Assembly: GCA_963924555.1 (NCBI GenBank)
Contig: OZ004591.1
Span: 372,001 to 436,000, forward strand
Reading direction: 5' to 3'
DNA: 64,000 nucleotides
DNA from: Crambe crambe
Lineage: Eukaryota; Porifera; Demospongiae; Poecilosclerida; Crambeidae
The notes under the pieces are model-generated. The model did not search any database and had not been told where the DNA came from. It saw nothing but the letters and a program-made list of their open reading frames with translations. Made by a program: the position numbers and the translations under genes. Of the stretch, positions 37,846-51,400 are shown piece after piece; the first letter of the stretch is position 1; every line of letters begins with the position of its first letter.

Positions 37846-40800
37846 ATGAGCTCTCTACTACTAGCTGCTTTAGTGTTCGGAGTACCACTAATGTGGTTAC
37901 TGGGAATTGCTGGTAAGCCACAAAAATAACATGATACTGCATGGACCAGCAGTTTTGGTATCGTTGATACTCCTGTTTCTAGATTCAAATTTGATTCTCA
38001 GACCCACAAAGTTGGTCGTGTTTGAAGGGGGTGATGCTATCTTTGCATGCTCTCCCTTCTTCCCTATCGAACCGCCCATCCTTATCCAGCAGAACTCTGT
38101 CATATTAACAACACGATCAGAGCCACGTCTACGCTATAAGGACTTTGTGACTTCAAGCAGTTCCTCAAGTAACAGAACATTCACACTAAGAGAAGTAGTT
38201 CGAGAGGATGACAGGACAAAGTTTCGATGTGTTATTGGTGATAGCATGTCTAATGAAATCACTCTTCATGTCTATGGTAAGAAACATTAATCCTTAAATT
38301 AATGAAGTTTATAATTTTACACCTTGTTCATGATTTACAACTCTTGTGTAGTGCTGCCTCAGTTAAGAGGTCCTTCTGGTCGTGTGTACATCCAAGAAGG
38401 TTATCTTATCACCAGATACTTTCATTATGAGGACCCATTGGGACTCCCTCCAGTTCACTCTTTTGTCTGGTATCGAGATGGGATTCTGTTTCACGGCAAC
38501 AGTCACGTGATGCTACTAGAAATGAACAGCACACTCGCAGTCCAGAATGCCACCAGGAACGATTCGGGAAACTACACACTCACAATTACCAGTACAGCAG
38601 GTCAAGCATCACTTACCTTGAATCTACTAGTAATATGTGCGTTGTGATTTTGGCAATATCAACTGTTTCATGTGACTTAGCTAGCTGTTTGATTCAATTT
38701 GGCAGATGATGAATTCACAGAAGCTCCTAAGAGTTTAGCAGTTGCAGCAGGTGCAGTGACTTCTTTTCGCTGCAGACACAGGTTTGGTTGGGCATATGCC
38801 TGGACCACAAATAGAGGTCCTATTAGTGATTTGGGTAGCAAGGTAAGTCAGTATATTAAGATAGCTAGGTTTTTTGATATTGAATAACTTCTGTGTTGAA
38901 ATAATAAACAATGCTTAGGCAAGAATCAGTGCTAACAACAGGGTGATTTACTATGGACCTGTTAGTGAAAGTGATCATCTATTAGTTTTCACGTGCATAG
39001 CTCACTCAGTGGACAGAATCAACTTCTTTGTCTCGCCTCCAGCAACACTGAGTGTGAGATGTAAGAATTTTCACCTTTTTTAGCTAATTAATATACAAAG
39101 CCATAATCCCGCCCCCCAGCAATTCCACAAGTAACTTCTCCAAGGGAAATATCTACTGTGGAAAACAGGAACTCTGAAGTTTTACTGTTGTTTCACATCA
39201 ATAGCTTCCCACCGCCCCTAATGCAGTTGTATGAGTTCAGAGGGAAAATTTTGCATCTCAATGCTAGAGTATCAGCTCTTAGTAATGGATCGCTACTTAT
39301 CAAGAACCCTACAAGAACAGACGCAGGTCACTATCATCTCCACATCAGTAATACGCTAGGCAACGCCTCAGCTACCATCCAACTCACTGTCTTCTGTGAG
39401 ATCTCTTATTTACTTGTTGAGTAATAATGTGAACAGCTGTATTGCATCTAGATGCTCCTGAGATCCAAGTCCCTGATTCTCCATTTATCACTCAAATTAA
39501 TAGAACTGCTAATATTTCATGCGGATCTGAAGTGGTTGGTAATCCTTTCCCATCCTTCCAGTGGTCATACCAAGAAGAGAGAACTGGTCCTTTCCCAGAG
39601 AGAATCACTGTTGACCCTGAAAGTGGGGAGCTCATTGTGAGCAGAGTGGAGCATGTGGACTCAGACATCTATGTCTGCACAGCCACTAATTCCATCAGCA
39701 ATTCTTCAATCTCAGTTCAATTGCTAGTATTAGGTATTTCATCGTAGTGCTATATACTTGTAGTTCCACATAGTCCAAGCTGGAACAGCTGGTACTCTCA
39801 ATGATGATAAACACTTATAAGACAATAATATGATTACTCAACTATGAATGGCATCAGTCTAAGAATGCATCAAAGGATGTTCTTCCAATGGGTCATAGCT
39901 AACTCTAATATTATACATGGTCCAGCCCGTAAAGGGATCATTTAACTTGACCTTATTTTACGATCGACAGATCCACCTGGCCCTCCTATGAATCCTGTTG
40001 TTAGACAAGTGGGGAACACTTGGGCTCTTGTATCGTGGACTCCACCGACTAATAAGGGGAGTATTGGATCCATTTCTAAATACGCCGTCTCAGGCTTACC
40101 AAAGCCTACCAATTACGGCAATGCAACTGAAATGAATGCCATGAGGGGAAGATTCGAAGATGAAAGACATCAGAGAAACACTGCCTGTGTTGAGTTTGAA
40201 TGTGAAACACGATATGAAGAAGTTCTTTCCAATATGACAGTGCTAAATTTAACAGGACTGGTTCCTGCTATCAATTATACACTGGTGATCTTTGCCTTTT
40301 CCAATGGCTCCAACCTTCAGAGTGGGCCCAGCCAGCAACTCCATTTCATCACAAAGGTTCATGGTAGGTTGACAATAAAGTGCTCATGTGCATCGTTTAT
40401 TTATTCCTTAACAGTCCCAGGGATAGGATCGGTGACGTCTGTAGTCCATGGTCCAGGCTCAGCTGCTATAATGTGGACTCTTGCTTTTTCAGGAGGTCTC
40501 CCCGTTAGCCAGTTTCATGTCGAGTATCAAAGAAACGATACTTCAATATGGAGAGAAGCTCAGATCAGAAGAGATGAAGGAGGAAGGTGTACTAACTGCA
40601 GCGTAATCTCTTCTGATTTGCGCTTCTTGGTGGTCCATTCACTGGAAGCAGAAGAATATTACAACTTCAGAGTAGCAGGTTCCAATTGCCTTGGCATGGG
40701 AGAGTACAGAGAAAGTGATGTGCCTTTGTTGAGTCACACACTAGGAGTTCCTAGTCCTCCTTCACGGCCACGTTTCATAAGGTGGAATCAAACCAGTGTA

Positions 40801-41970
40801 ACTATTGGCACTTCGATATCCAAACTTGGATCAGAACTCAATTTTACCCTGAATTTGATTCTGTTACTTAATGGAGTGGAGGTGACCACTTCTCGTGCAA
40901 TGGATCTGCCTGATAACTACACAATTGGTGATGAGGTGGAGCTCACTCTGACAAACATATCGTATAGAGGAGGCTGGAGATTCATGTCATTTCTAACCAA
41001 TCATCTTGGCTCCTCTTTGCTCAGTGAGCCTTCCCTTCAAGGTGAGAATGGGTAAAGAATACCTCAAACTGTGGGAATTGCTATGACTGATCAATAGAAA
41101 ACAGTAGAAATGTAATCCTGTCCTTGTTATTCAATATGCTCAACATAATAATTACAGAGGAATGTGTGATATTGGTTTTTCCTCTCCGTATTCACATATC
41201 TATTGGACCGTAGATAATGTTACAACATGTTATATACGCCATCTAAAATTTCAGATAATGATTAAATTCTTAGCATTTTTTGAACTGGTGATACTCCAAG
41301 TCCAAAGGATTTAACTATCCATGTATCAGTGTCTCAAATAACTTTAAAATCTGATCTTGTAATATTGTAATCTCAATAATATTTTTTCTCAGCACGCGAG
41401 AGCATCCAGCAAACAAACATTACACTCAGTAAGACGAAGCAAGAATAGATCATTACATTATGATATATTATCATGATATACATACAGATCAAGTAGGAAT
41501 AGCACTGTGGACACTAATGGGTATTGCAAATGCTATCACCATGGTGATTGCTACTGTTGTCTGTGGCATTATGAAGTGGGAGTCAAATAAACAAAAAAAG
41601 AGTTTCACTAGAAGTAAGGAATTCCTATAGAATTGCATATGTCCAACTTTAAATTAATCCTCTACAGGAATGGAAATAGCCCGAGATCAAACTGACTGTC
41701 CATTTAGGTAGGCCAGTCTGCATCTAACTTAGCTTTGTTTTCAAGCTAGCTATCTGCACTTTGAACTTAGCCCACGTTCCATTCTCACCTTTGGTGATTT
41801 TCGAGACAGTCCAGATGAAAGAAGTAATCATGTAAGCAGCGGTTTGTAATCCTATAGCTAGTTAGTATAATATTTTAATACTTCAGGTGCCTACAACTCC
41901 TGGTGGATCAATTACCATGGACTATCGCAAACCAGAAAGCATTAACCTTTCCCCCCTTGACAGTGTATAA
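37846..41970 (+). CDS. Type I membrane Ig/FN3 receptor, 937 aa, 13 exons
   Basis: Exons: 37846-37912, 37983-38276, 38352-38636, 38706-38842, 38919-39060, 39120-39395, 39452-39733, 39971-40363, 40415-41041, 41488-41613, 41668-41707, 41771-41831, 41887-41970; 2814 bp. Exon 1 is a signal peptide (LLLAALVFGVPLMWLLGIAG). Five Ig-like domains follow. The third is split by a phase-0 intron at 38843, and the fifth has NISC..DIYVCTATNS. Then comes one FN3 domain with an unusual acidic loop (exon 8) and about two more FN3-like domains in exon 9. Exon 10 carries the membrane span (LWTLMGIANAITMVIATVV) and a basic stop-transfer KWESNKQKK. The tail of about 75 residues contains TMDYRKPESINL and ends LDSV, which could be a class III PDZ-type end. 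Cytoplasmic exons leave the phase-1 rule (phases 2 and 0), a common contrast between ecto- and endodomains. It is probably an adhesion or recognition receptor; the ligand is unknown. Confidence 0.78.
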
Positions 41971-42353
41971 TGATAACCATGCACTTGTCCATTCCATCCA
42001 TTCATCGTTTTTGTGTGTCAAACCAAATTCATTATAGTTCATTAATCATGTCCCATCTATCAAAATTAATGTACAGTCATCAATTCCTTTCCTCCTTCCA
42101 CCAGCGAAAGGGGAAGTCATGCACAGAAGCCTAGAAATGAGGATGACCTCTGTATCTTAGTTAAGGATGAATTCCACAAGGAAACCTAACAAAACATGAG
42201 ACACACTGTAACTGGCACAACAAATTTCTTGACATGCATTTTGTTACCAGTCAGTATGCTCTTATCCACCTAACTGATGTGTGATAGCTGGCTAATTATA
42301 ATTGGACTGTATATCTAAGTAGAATAGTAGGTAGCTAGCTTGGAGGATTCATA
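41971..42353. other. Intergenic gap between receptor and first ITIH_C-type gene
   Basis: 383 bp with no coding signal. It holds the 3' UTR of the receptor gene and the promoter/5' UTR of the next gene on the same strand. No clear polyadenylation hexamer or TATA box was seen. Confidence 0.5.
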
Positions 42354-45043
42354 ATGGCCACCTTGGAATTGATGAAGTATTTATTCTTGCTCTTCCTGAT
42401 AGTGAACGGTAGGTAATTGAAACATTAGCAATGTGTAATAGTTAAGCTGGTAAATTCATTCCACTAACAGTCAGAGGGCAACAGTTTGGATTTCGGGAAG
42501 CTGACTTTGCAGGACCAGAAGGAGAGCTGACAGTGACTGTTGTCAAAGAGGGAGCCAACAGTAACCCCCTTGTTGTGAACATTGCACTCCTGACGTACTC
42601 ACAGCTAGAAGCTCAGGGTATTATTCTTCCTACTGAGCTACAGGGTGCTCGTCCCGATCCTGCTGAATGTGAGTCAAAGTGGCACATTTAATAATAAAGA
42701 GGTTATTTAAAGATAATTTAATTCACTCCATTTTCAGTGATGGACTTTGATAATTCTCCACAAACTGTGACTTTTCCTTCCACTAACACTAATGATGAAA
42801 TGGCCATCACTATTACCCTCATTGATGACAATATCAACGAGGCTGAAGAAGGCTTTTACCTGCTGGCCACTTTGGACAGGCAGCAGAGTAGCTCTGCAGA
42901 CCTATCATCTTTCACTCCCATAAGAAATGGAGTTGCAGAGATCGATATTACGGATAATGATCGTGAGTATAGATAGCTATGGCAACTGTATACTTGCACA
43001 ATGGAGCCTCTAAATGATGATCACAGCATGCAGGGCAAGGGATGATGTATGAAGTTAGCTAGTTAAAAGTGGAAGATACATAGAAGACTCCACTTTGTAT
43101 ATTTATTGTTTACATTGTATTTTTGCTATTCCTATTTTGAATCTACCAGCTCTTACCTTTAGCTTTGAGAATGCAACCTTCATGCTACCTGAAGCCGACG
43201 CTACCTTCACTGATTTGGTGTTCATAAGCAAAGACATTCAATCTGAACTAACTCTTCCTCTGCTGGTCACTGTCAATGCAGTCTCAGCCAATGAATCAAG
43301 TCAGTCATCTAGAAATCCTTCTAGCTGCTAGCTAGATCAACTCCACAGTAACCAACTAGCTATGCCTTATTTTCCAGATGACTTTCTATTTGAACCATCT
43401 CAACTGACTTTAAATTTTGGTCCTGATGATACAAGGTTGAATGTCACAGTAACAATATTTGATGACGATAGAGTGGAATCTGATGAAACCTTTAACTTAG
43501 CCATCTCAATTCCACCTAACCCCATTTCTGACTATTCACCAGGCAGTATTCCACAGACTACCATATCCATTATTGATGACGAGTGTAAGTTACTGACTAT
43601 GTTTAATCCCATGCAGTTATAGTAGCTACTGACATGCCTTTTCGTGGACTGTTATCATAGTTGCCATTTTCGGCTTCGAGCAGAACACATACACTGTCAC
43701 TGAAGGAAGTGGATTTGTTGAGGTGTGTATAACTTTATCTCAACCATCTGATGCTTCCTTGATTGAGGCCTTCATTTTCTACCAAATCATGAGTGTTGAA
43801 GATACAGCAAATGGTATGCTTAATTAGGTTCTAAGCTTGCTAATATTGTGTGAAGAGAAATCTTGATTGTATAGGTAATGGCGCTGATTTTAATAATGTT
43901 ATGGAACAGTTCAGTTCTATTCTGAATAGAAGATGCTTAAACATTTCCATAAGTGATGATAATATTAATGAAGGAGTAGAACAGTTTAGCCTCTCAGGCA
44001 CAATTTTAACTTCTCAAGGAAACTACACCTTTACCCCAAATGAAGCAACAGTGTTCATAATGGACGATGATGGTCTTCCTGGAACCACACCTCTTCCTGG
44101 AACCACACCTCCTGATATCACACCTACTTCTACCATTACGAATGTTCCTTCTACAACAGGTACTTGCATTGATATAGTTACTAATCTCCTGGTCAGCTGG
44201 CTTGCTCATCTCTGCAGGAATCAGCCTTGGAGGTGATCCTCACTTCAACATTCTTTTACCAACAGGACAGCTCCTCTGTTTCTCTGTTCAGGGCGAGCAT
44301 GGTTTCTCTTTTAATCTCATCAGTAACAACCTATTGCAGGTGAATGCTCACTTTGTTGCTGATCAGAAGAGGAAGGAAGTGACTTGGATAGGGACCATGG
44401 GCATCGTGGTAAAGGGCACAAAATACAAGCAGATGAATCAGACAAAAATTCGATTCGTAGCTAAAGAAGGGGCAGTCTTCATTGGAGAGAATGTGAGACT
44501 GGAAGCCAAAGGAGTTGGTAAGATACTGCTAGCTGGTGGGCATCTTTCCATATCTGAGAGAGAGAGCAATAAAGGACCAGTTGAAGTGTTTGTGAGTCTG
44601 CAAGAAGTTGGACTAGATTTTACGGTGAGATTCGTGAAGGGGAATCACCTTGACATGATGTGGAATAAGGTCATCAAGCAGCCTCAAAATTCACATGGTT
44701 TGATTGGTCAGTTCCAAAATATACGTACCTAAGCTAATTGTGTTATAATTGCTGGGTTAGTTGCTAATTACTACATCTCTACTCCTTCTCAGGTCAGTTT
44801 CTGCGAACTGGTGTGGATATTGATGAAACTCGTCACTTGTTACTGCTGCCAAGCATGGACCCAGTGCCAGTGATGCGGAAGCCAGCATGGCACTATATGG
44901 AGAGGGAGACTCCAGAGGATCAGCTCTGCTGGGTGGCCATGAACCCTGGCTATCAGGGGAAGCGACTCATTGAGGGAAACGTCCTCGACTACCTTGTCAA
45001 TGATGTCCTTTCAAGCAATTTTGCATTCAAGAAGAGTGGATAA
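42354..45043 (+). CDS. Secreted Calx-beta protein with ITIH heavy-chain C-terminal-like domain, 670 aa, 9 exons
   Basis: Exons: 42354-42408, 42471-42668, 42738-42962, 43150-43299, 43378-43584, 43661-43813, 43875-44159, 44218-44706, 44793-45043; 2013 bp, all phase 1. Exon 1 is a signal peptide (MKYLFLLFLIVNG). Three two-exon Calx-beta domains follow, each ending in the acidic motif (IDDNINEAEEGF..ITDND; FDDDRVESDETF..IIDDE; SDDNINEGVEQF..MDDD). A Pro/Thr linker (PGTTPLPGTTPPDITPT) leads into an ITIH_C-like domain: GGDPHFNILLPTGQLLCF at the start, HGLIGQF in the middle, then QLCW and GKRLIEG..DYLV, matching the vertebrate HGLLGQF, VCW and GLIDG..DY landmarks. No vWA or VIT domain precedes it, unlike vertebrate heavy chains. 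It is probably secreted, and paralogous to the next gene downstream. Confidence 0.8.
44218..45043 (+). other. ITIH_C-like domain of the first secreted gene
   Basis: Two exons, split by a phase-1 intron exactly in front of GQF (44707-44792). The domain starts at GGDPHF and runs to the C terminus. The final exon holds the highly conserved DPVPVMRKP, ERETPEDQLCW and NPGYQGK stretches shared almost residue for residue with the second gene (52970-53250). That points to strong constraint or recent conversion of this exon. Confidence 0.75.
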
Positions 45044-45492
45044 ACTTTCATAGCTAACTTATCTCATAGATTACTGTTTTAGCCAGTTACGTAATTGTAC
45101 TCAAGTAACTAAAGAGTCAGTTACTACCAGTCATTATCTTCGAATTACTGTGCTTTGTGAATTCATTAGATCATATGGTGTTCTTTACTGCCTAAGTGAT
45201 TAATCGTAGATAAAGTTATGCTAGCTAGAAATGATTCAATAGCACTTCAAGAGCAGTGAGGTTTGAGCTTGGTACAGACCACAATCTACAGATTGCCACT
45301 TGATGTGTAATACAAATACAAAAAGATAAAAGCATGTCTACTTCAAGGACTTCAAGGTGCTAAGCAACACAAATGATTGCATGAGGTAGCTAGATAGTTA
45401 TTGGAAGACATAGAAGGAAACTGCACATAACCTTATTGACTCAGTTGTAGCTAAAGGAGACTCGGATGCTGTAGAGTAAAGGTAGAACTGTC
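45044..45492. other. Intergenic gap between the two ITIH_C-type paralogues
   Basis: 449 bp, AT-rich, with TAGCTAGC words. No coding exon, RNA gene or element recognised. Confidence 0.5.
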
Positions 45493-48400
45493 ATGGGCAA
45501 TAAAAAATTTTTGGTGAGTCTCCTGCTTGTCTACATTTCAATTCAGCATGTTTCAAGTAAGTTTCTAGCATCATAGCTAATAACTATTAGCTAATAGCCA
45601 TAAGTCTAAAAAGTGATTCATAATTATTTTTTTTATTTGCTACTTTCCATCCACCTTATTATTAATGATGAATGACTAACTAAAATAAACTTTACAGCAA
45701 TAGCTAGAAACTCAACAGATGAATCACTGCTTGTACATCTTCCAAGAATTTTTTTGATCTAATCCATTTATGTAGCACTGGAGTTCTTTCTGGCAGAGTT
45801 GGACTTCACACGTATTGAGAACGAGGGACTGACAAATCCCATCATAATCAGCAAAGAATCAAGTAATGCAGAGGAAGTGGTGGTGCGATTGTCACTCTTC
45901 ACTTTTGCTGAGTATGATGCTGCTGGTCTACCTGCACCCACAACTCCACTTCCCACTCAAAGACCAGATCCTGCAGAAAGTAAGCACTTAGCTAACAGAC
46001 TTTTATAGCTGAAAGTAAGCACTTAGCTAACGTTACTTTTATGTTTGACAGATGAACCAGGTCCAACGGGAAGGAGGGATTTTAATGGCAATCCAATCGA
46101 CATTGTCTTCCCTCCAAGCAGTGGTAATGTTGACATGAACATTGCAGGCATTTTGATCGATGATGAGATCAATGAAGCTCAAGAAGGTTTGATCGTCAGG
46201 ATAGAGATTATGACAATAGGTCAAGCTGATATGCAGCAACTGCGAAATTCTACAAGAGATACAGCTCTGATTCGAATTGTGGATAATGATGGTGTGTCTG
46301 CAAGTTTAATAGCACATGCACTTTCCTTACATGAAACTTATTAACCTCTCCACAGATATTAGGATTGGATTCAGTGTCAGCACGCTGTTGGTGTCAGAAG
46401 GTGAAGGATTGGTAACAGGACGAGTGTCCATTGGAATAGAGAATGGAGTGATCACTGAGCAAGAACCTGCAGTATCAGTTGTATTCAACCAAGCCGGTAT
46501 GCATAATACATCAGCTAAATTCTTGCAATGTGGCAACAGCTATGTATGGCTGTCATATTAGCTATGCATGCAGCTAATGAATAGACAAATATGTTAAAAT
46601 ACCTTATAGCTATACTAGTCTCATTCTTATTATGCAGTTGCTCTTCCCGGCATGGACTATAACATTGTGGCTCCAATAAATTCCACCCTGGTTTTCAGTG
46701 CAAGTGTTAGAAACATAGATGTTCAGGTTCAAGTAATCGACGATCAGCTGTTTGAGAGTGCTGAAAATTTCAATGGGCAAGTCAGTATCCCCCAGAATGC
46801 AGTGTCTGGCCTGAGGTTGGGATCCAATGGCAACCTTATTGTCACCATAGCTGATAATGAAGGTCAATAAGTACTTAGCTTGTTAAGAATTCCTGTTAAT
46901 TCTCTGTAGCTATAATATTAATAGTTTAGCTATAGCAGCTACTATGAATGTATCGTGTTTGTCGTTCTTAGTAATTGAGGTTGGTTTTTTAAGAGATGTT
47001 TACCGTGTGTCTGAAGCGAATGGGAGTGTCACTGTGCAGTATGCGGTATTGACTCCAGCAGATGTGAACTTACTTTCTCCAACAGTATTTCTTCAAATGA
47101 CAGTGACAGTGATAAATGGCACAGCCTTTGGTAATAGCTAACTAGAACTTCTGAGTTAATCTGACCGATATAATATTTCCTTTGTAGAAAACATGCACTT
47201 TGGAGTGAGTCGTATTACCACTCCTACTTTATTCTCCATACTGACATCAATGACCTCCGCTACTGCTATGTTTTCTACCACCGATGACGCCGAGCCTAAT
47301 CCTAACAGGGAATTCTCAGTCATGCTGACAAGACTTGGTGATAATTTCAATCTGACTGTCCCTGTAGCCAGAGTGATTATCGAGGACAATGATGGAGGGG
47401 GTCAAGGTGAGAGAATCAGTGCAATAGATATAAACAGGCTTCCATCGTTGCCCCAGGCCATGCATGAGACTGATGAGATGGATATGTCTACCTCATGCAC
47501 ACACACACAAAAAAAAACACTCTAACTTACTGTAGTTAGCTAGCTACATTCATCACTAACCCAACAAGAATTCATTATTTTCTGCAGTGGAGATAAATAT
47601 ATTGCCTTCCCCACAACTGGAAGTCATTGAGGGAAGTGATGTGAATATTTCCTGTGGACCCCTCACACTCCCTGATCCAATCCGCCTTCTGGCAAATGGT
47701 GTTGATGTATCAACTCCCTTGAGTTTTGAAGATGTGGCAGAACAAAGGGTGTTTCAGTTTGGTGCTGCTAACAGATCAGACAATGGCACGGTCTTTCAGT
47801 GTGCAAGTGGCTCACTTTTATCAAATGAAACTCTACTCGTAGTCTTTTGTAAGTTACAATAGTTTGCAGTCATTAAATAATGTATGAGCGTAAATGGAAT
47901 CACTATGTAGCTACATTTACCCGCACATGTATGACATGTATGCAGTACTAATCAATGTAACAGTTGTATCTGGACCTGTTTGCAGATCCTCCTCTTTACA
48001 CTGGCCAAGCTACCCATGAAGTAATAGAAGGACAAGAATTTAGAATCATGCTCCAATTGATTGGGAATCCTCTGCCATTGGTAGACACCATCACTTGGAC
48101 CTTTAATGGCCAACCCCTCAATATAGATGGTGGCATCAACTTTGGCCTGGATTTCATTGAATTCTCTTCAATTAACAGGACTAATGATGGAAATTACACT
48201 GTTACCTCCAGCAATTTGGCTGGAAATGCATCTTTTGCACTCAGCATTTCAGTTTTCTGTAAGTTGACTGAGTGTTTGTTTGCTGAAAAATTAAATAGAT
48301 TCCTGTATGCAGATCCTCCTCTTTACACTGGCCAAGCTACCCATGAAGTAATTGAAGGACAAGAATTTAGAATCATGCTCCAATTGACTGGGAATCCTCT

Positions 48401-51400
48401 GCCATTGGTAGACACCATCACTTGGACCTTTAATGGCCAGCCCCTCAGTATAGGCGGTGGCATCAACTTTGGCCTGGATTTCATTGAATTCTCTTCAATT
48501 AACAGGACTAATGAAGGAAATTACACTGTTACCTCCAGCAATTTGGCTGGAAATGCATCTTTTGCACTCAGCATTTCAGTTTTCTGTAAGTTGACTGAGT
48601 GTTTGTTTGCTGAAAAAATTAAATAGATTCCTGTATGCAGATCCTCCTCTTTACACTGGCCAAGCTACCCATGAAGTAATTGAAGGACAAGAATTTAGAA
48701 TCATGCTCCAATTGACTGGGAATCCTCTGCCATTGGTAGACACCATCACTTGGACCTTTAATGGCCAGCCCCTCAGTATAGGCGGTGGCATCAACTTTGG
48801 CCTGGATTTCATTGAATTCTCTTCAATTAACAGGACTAATGAAGGAAATTACACTGTTACCTCCAGCAATTTGGCTGGAAATGCATCTTTTGCACTCAGC
48901 ATTTCAGTTTTCTGTAAGTTGACTGAGTGTTTGTTTGCTGAAAAAATTAAATAGATTCCTGTATGCAGATCCTCCTCTTTACACTGGCCAAGCTACCCAT
49001 GAAGTAATTGAAGGACAAGAATTTAGAATCATGCTCCAATTGACTGGGAATCCTCTGCCATTGGTAGACACCGTCACTTGGACCTTTAATGGCCAGCCCC
49101 TCAGTATAGGCGGTGGCATCAACTTTGGCCTGGATTTCATTGAATTCTCTTCAATTAACAGGACTAATGAAGGAAATTACACTGTTACCTCCAGCAATTT
49201 GGCTGGAAATGCATCTTTTGCACTCAGCATTTCAGTGTTCTGTAAGTTGACTGAGTGTTTGTTTGCTGAAAAAATTAAATAGATTCCTGTATGCAGATCC
49301 TCCTCTTTACACTGGCCAAGCTACCCATGAAGTAATTGAAGGACAAGAATTTAGAATCATGCTCCAATTGACTGGGAATCCTCTGCCATTGGTAGACACC
49401 GTCACTTGGACCTTTAATGGCCAGCCCCTCAGTATAGGCGGTGGCATCAACTTTGACCTGGATTTCATTGAATTCTCTTCAATTAACAGGACTAATGAAG
49501 GAAATTACACTGTTACCTCCAGCAATTTGGCTGGAAATGCATCTTTTGCACTCAGCATTTCGGTTTTCTGTAAGTTGACCGAGTGCATGTTTAATAGCTC
49601 AACTTACTTTTGGCAACTGTTTGTCTATAACGAGTAACCCAATCTGTACTTACAGCTATATCACTAGCTGGCTACATGTATGTGGGATAAAATGGGATCA
49701 GCAGCCTTTCAACTCTCCTGTGACATTTAACTAGCATATTTGCACAATTACTGAGAAGCATATCATATTACATTCCTGTACCTCTTACTGCCTAGTACTC
49801 ATTGCTGCACTTGTGAGGTGTGTCAATGTAGGGCTATTTTAAAAAAATACTATTGAACTATAAATTCATTTCTTTAAAAATATTAAGCGTTCTTTCCTCA
49901 GCCAGCCATCAGAGATATGCAACATTTTACAATTGAAATTGTACAGGAAAATTTTAATTTAAAAAAAAAGACAACTTAAAAAGTAGGTTAAAGGTCATAA
50001 TGGCTAATACTGCAATCTTTTGCTCGTATCTAAGGATCTATTGGATGGATTTTCTTCAAACAAAGTTCATAGCTATGAAGGAGTAAGAAAGAATAGGCCA
50101 TGTAGGAACTTAGTGGAAACTATGCCAGACTAGTAGGAACTGTCATACAATCGTTGTTTTTGTCCTCTACCTTCCCCCATATTTGATTGCTCATTTCAAA
50201 TTTACTGTGTTACAGCTTTACTATATTTTAGAATTTGTGGCATTAACATGTAGCTACAGGATCTGAGAGCTTTGTTGTTAGGAATTCAGACTGCAGCAAT
50301 AATCAACTATGACTCCACAGCAAGAACTGATTTGTGTTGTTCAGAGAGATTGATTCAGAATTCAAACCTTTTTCATTACATGTACTATGGGGGTGAGGGG
50401 GGTTAGAGCCATTCACCTGAGGGCTATTCACCTGAGGCTCAAATTTAGTGGAAAGGGTTGAGCTTGCAAACTTTGACCTATCAGTTATCTTCAGTGCCAA
50501 GAAGTTATCAGAATCAGTTTTTGGTTTCATGACCTGTTGAAGTGTAAGAAAATTGAAATTTTAAATATATTTTTGAACATCATATCTACTTATATCTAAA
50601 AGAAACTGTCACAGTTTGATTCTCTAGGATAATAGGATTCTGTTGATATGCTTTTTTCCTGGATCTGGACCTTCGCAGCCAGGTTATATCTTGGTTACTT
50701 TTGGTGCTGTCCTGCAGTAATATTATTCTTTAAAATTGACCCCACCCACCTTAGCATCACATTCCCACCAACAGACAGATCATTTTTCTATCCCCCAAAC
50801 CACAGGAGATGCATCCCCCCCCCCCCCCAAACTACCCCATGTATAACTGAATTTCAGGATGGTTGTACATAAGGAATGAGAAATAGGTAGAGTGGCTTAC
50901 ATACAAGGACCACTGGTATGAAATTATTATGGAAGTCTGCATCATCGCAGGTTACTTCCTACAATGTTCATTATGGAGGCAGTTAAGTATTGTACTAAGA
51001 CATGGATTAACCCTGTTATGAATAGCCAGATATGTTATCAACATATCTTTTTGGTCATTGATTCAAGTCTCCCACACAATAGCTAGCTACATTGTTGTGG
51101 TATTTCTCCCTCTTTAGATCCCCCTGAGTACACAATAGCAAGTGTCTTCACTGTGAGGGAAGGAGATCCCTTCATACCTCAGATTGGCCTGCAAGGAAAC
51201 CCACTTCCCTTGGAGAACGACACAGAGTGGTCGCTGAATGGACGTCTCCTGGTGATCATGCCAGGGATCAGTTTTGGTGCTGATTTTATAAACATTCAGA
51301 TGGTGACGCGTTTGGATCAGGGCAACTACACTGTTAACTCATCGAATGTGGCTGGCTTTGGCAGTGACACCTTCACTCTAATAGTTGAAAGTGAGGAGAG

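Noticed and set aside
44218-45043. von Willebrand type D domain (starts with GDPHF)
   Set aside because: GDPHF alone fits VWD, but the Cys pattern of VWD is absent and the later HGLIGQF, QLCW and GLIEG..DYLV landmarks fit the ITIH C-terminal domain.
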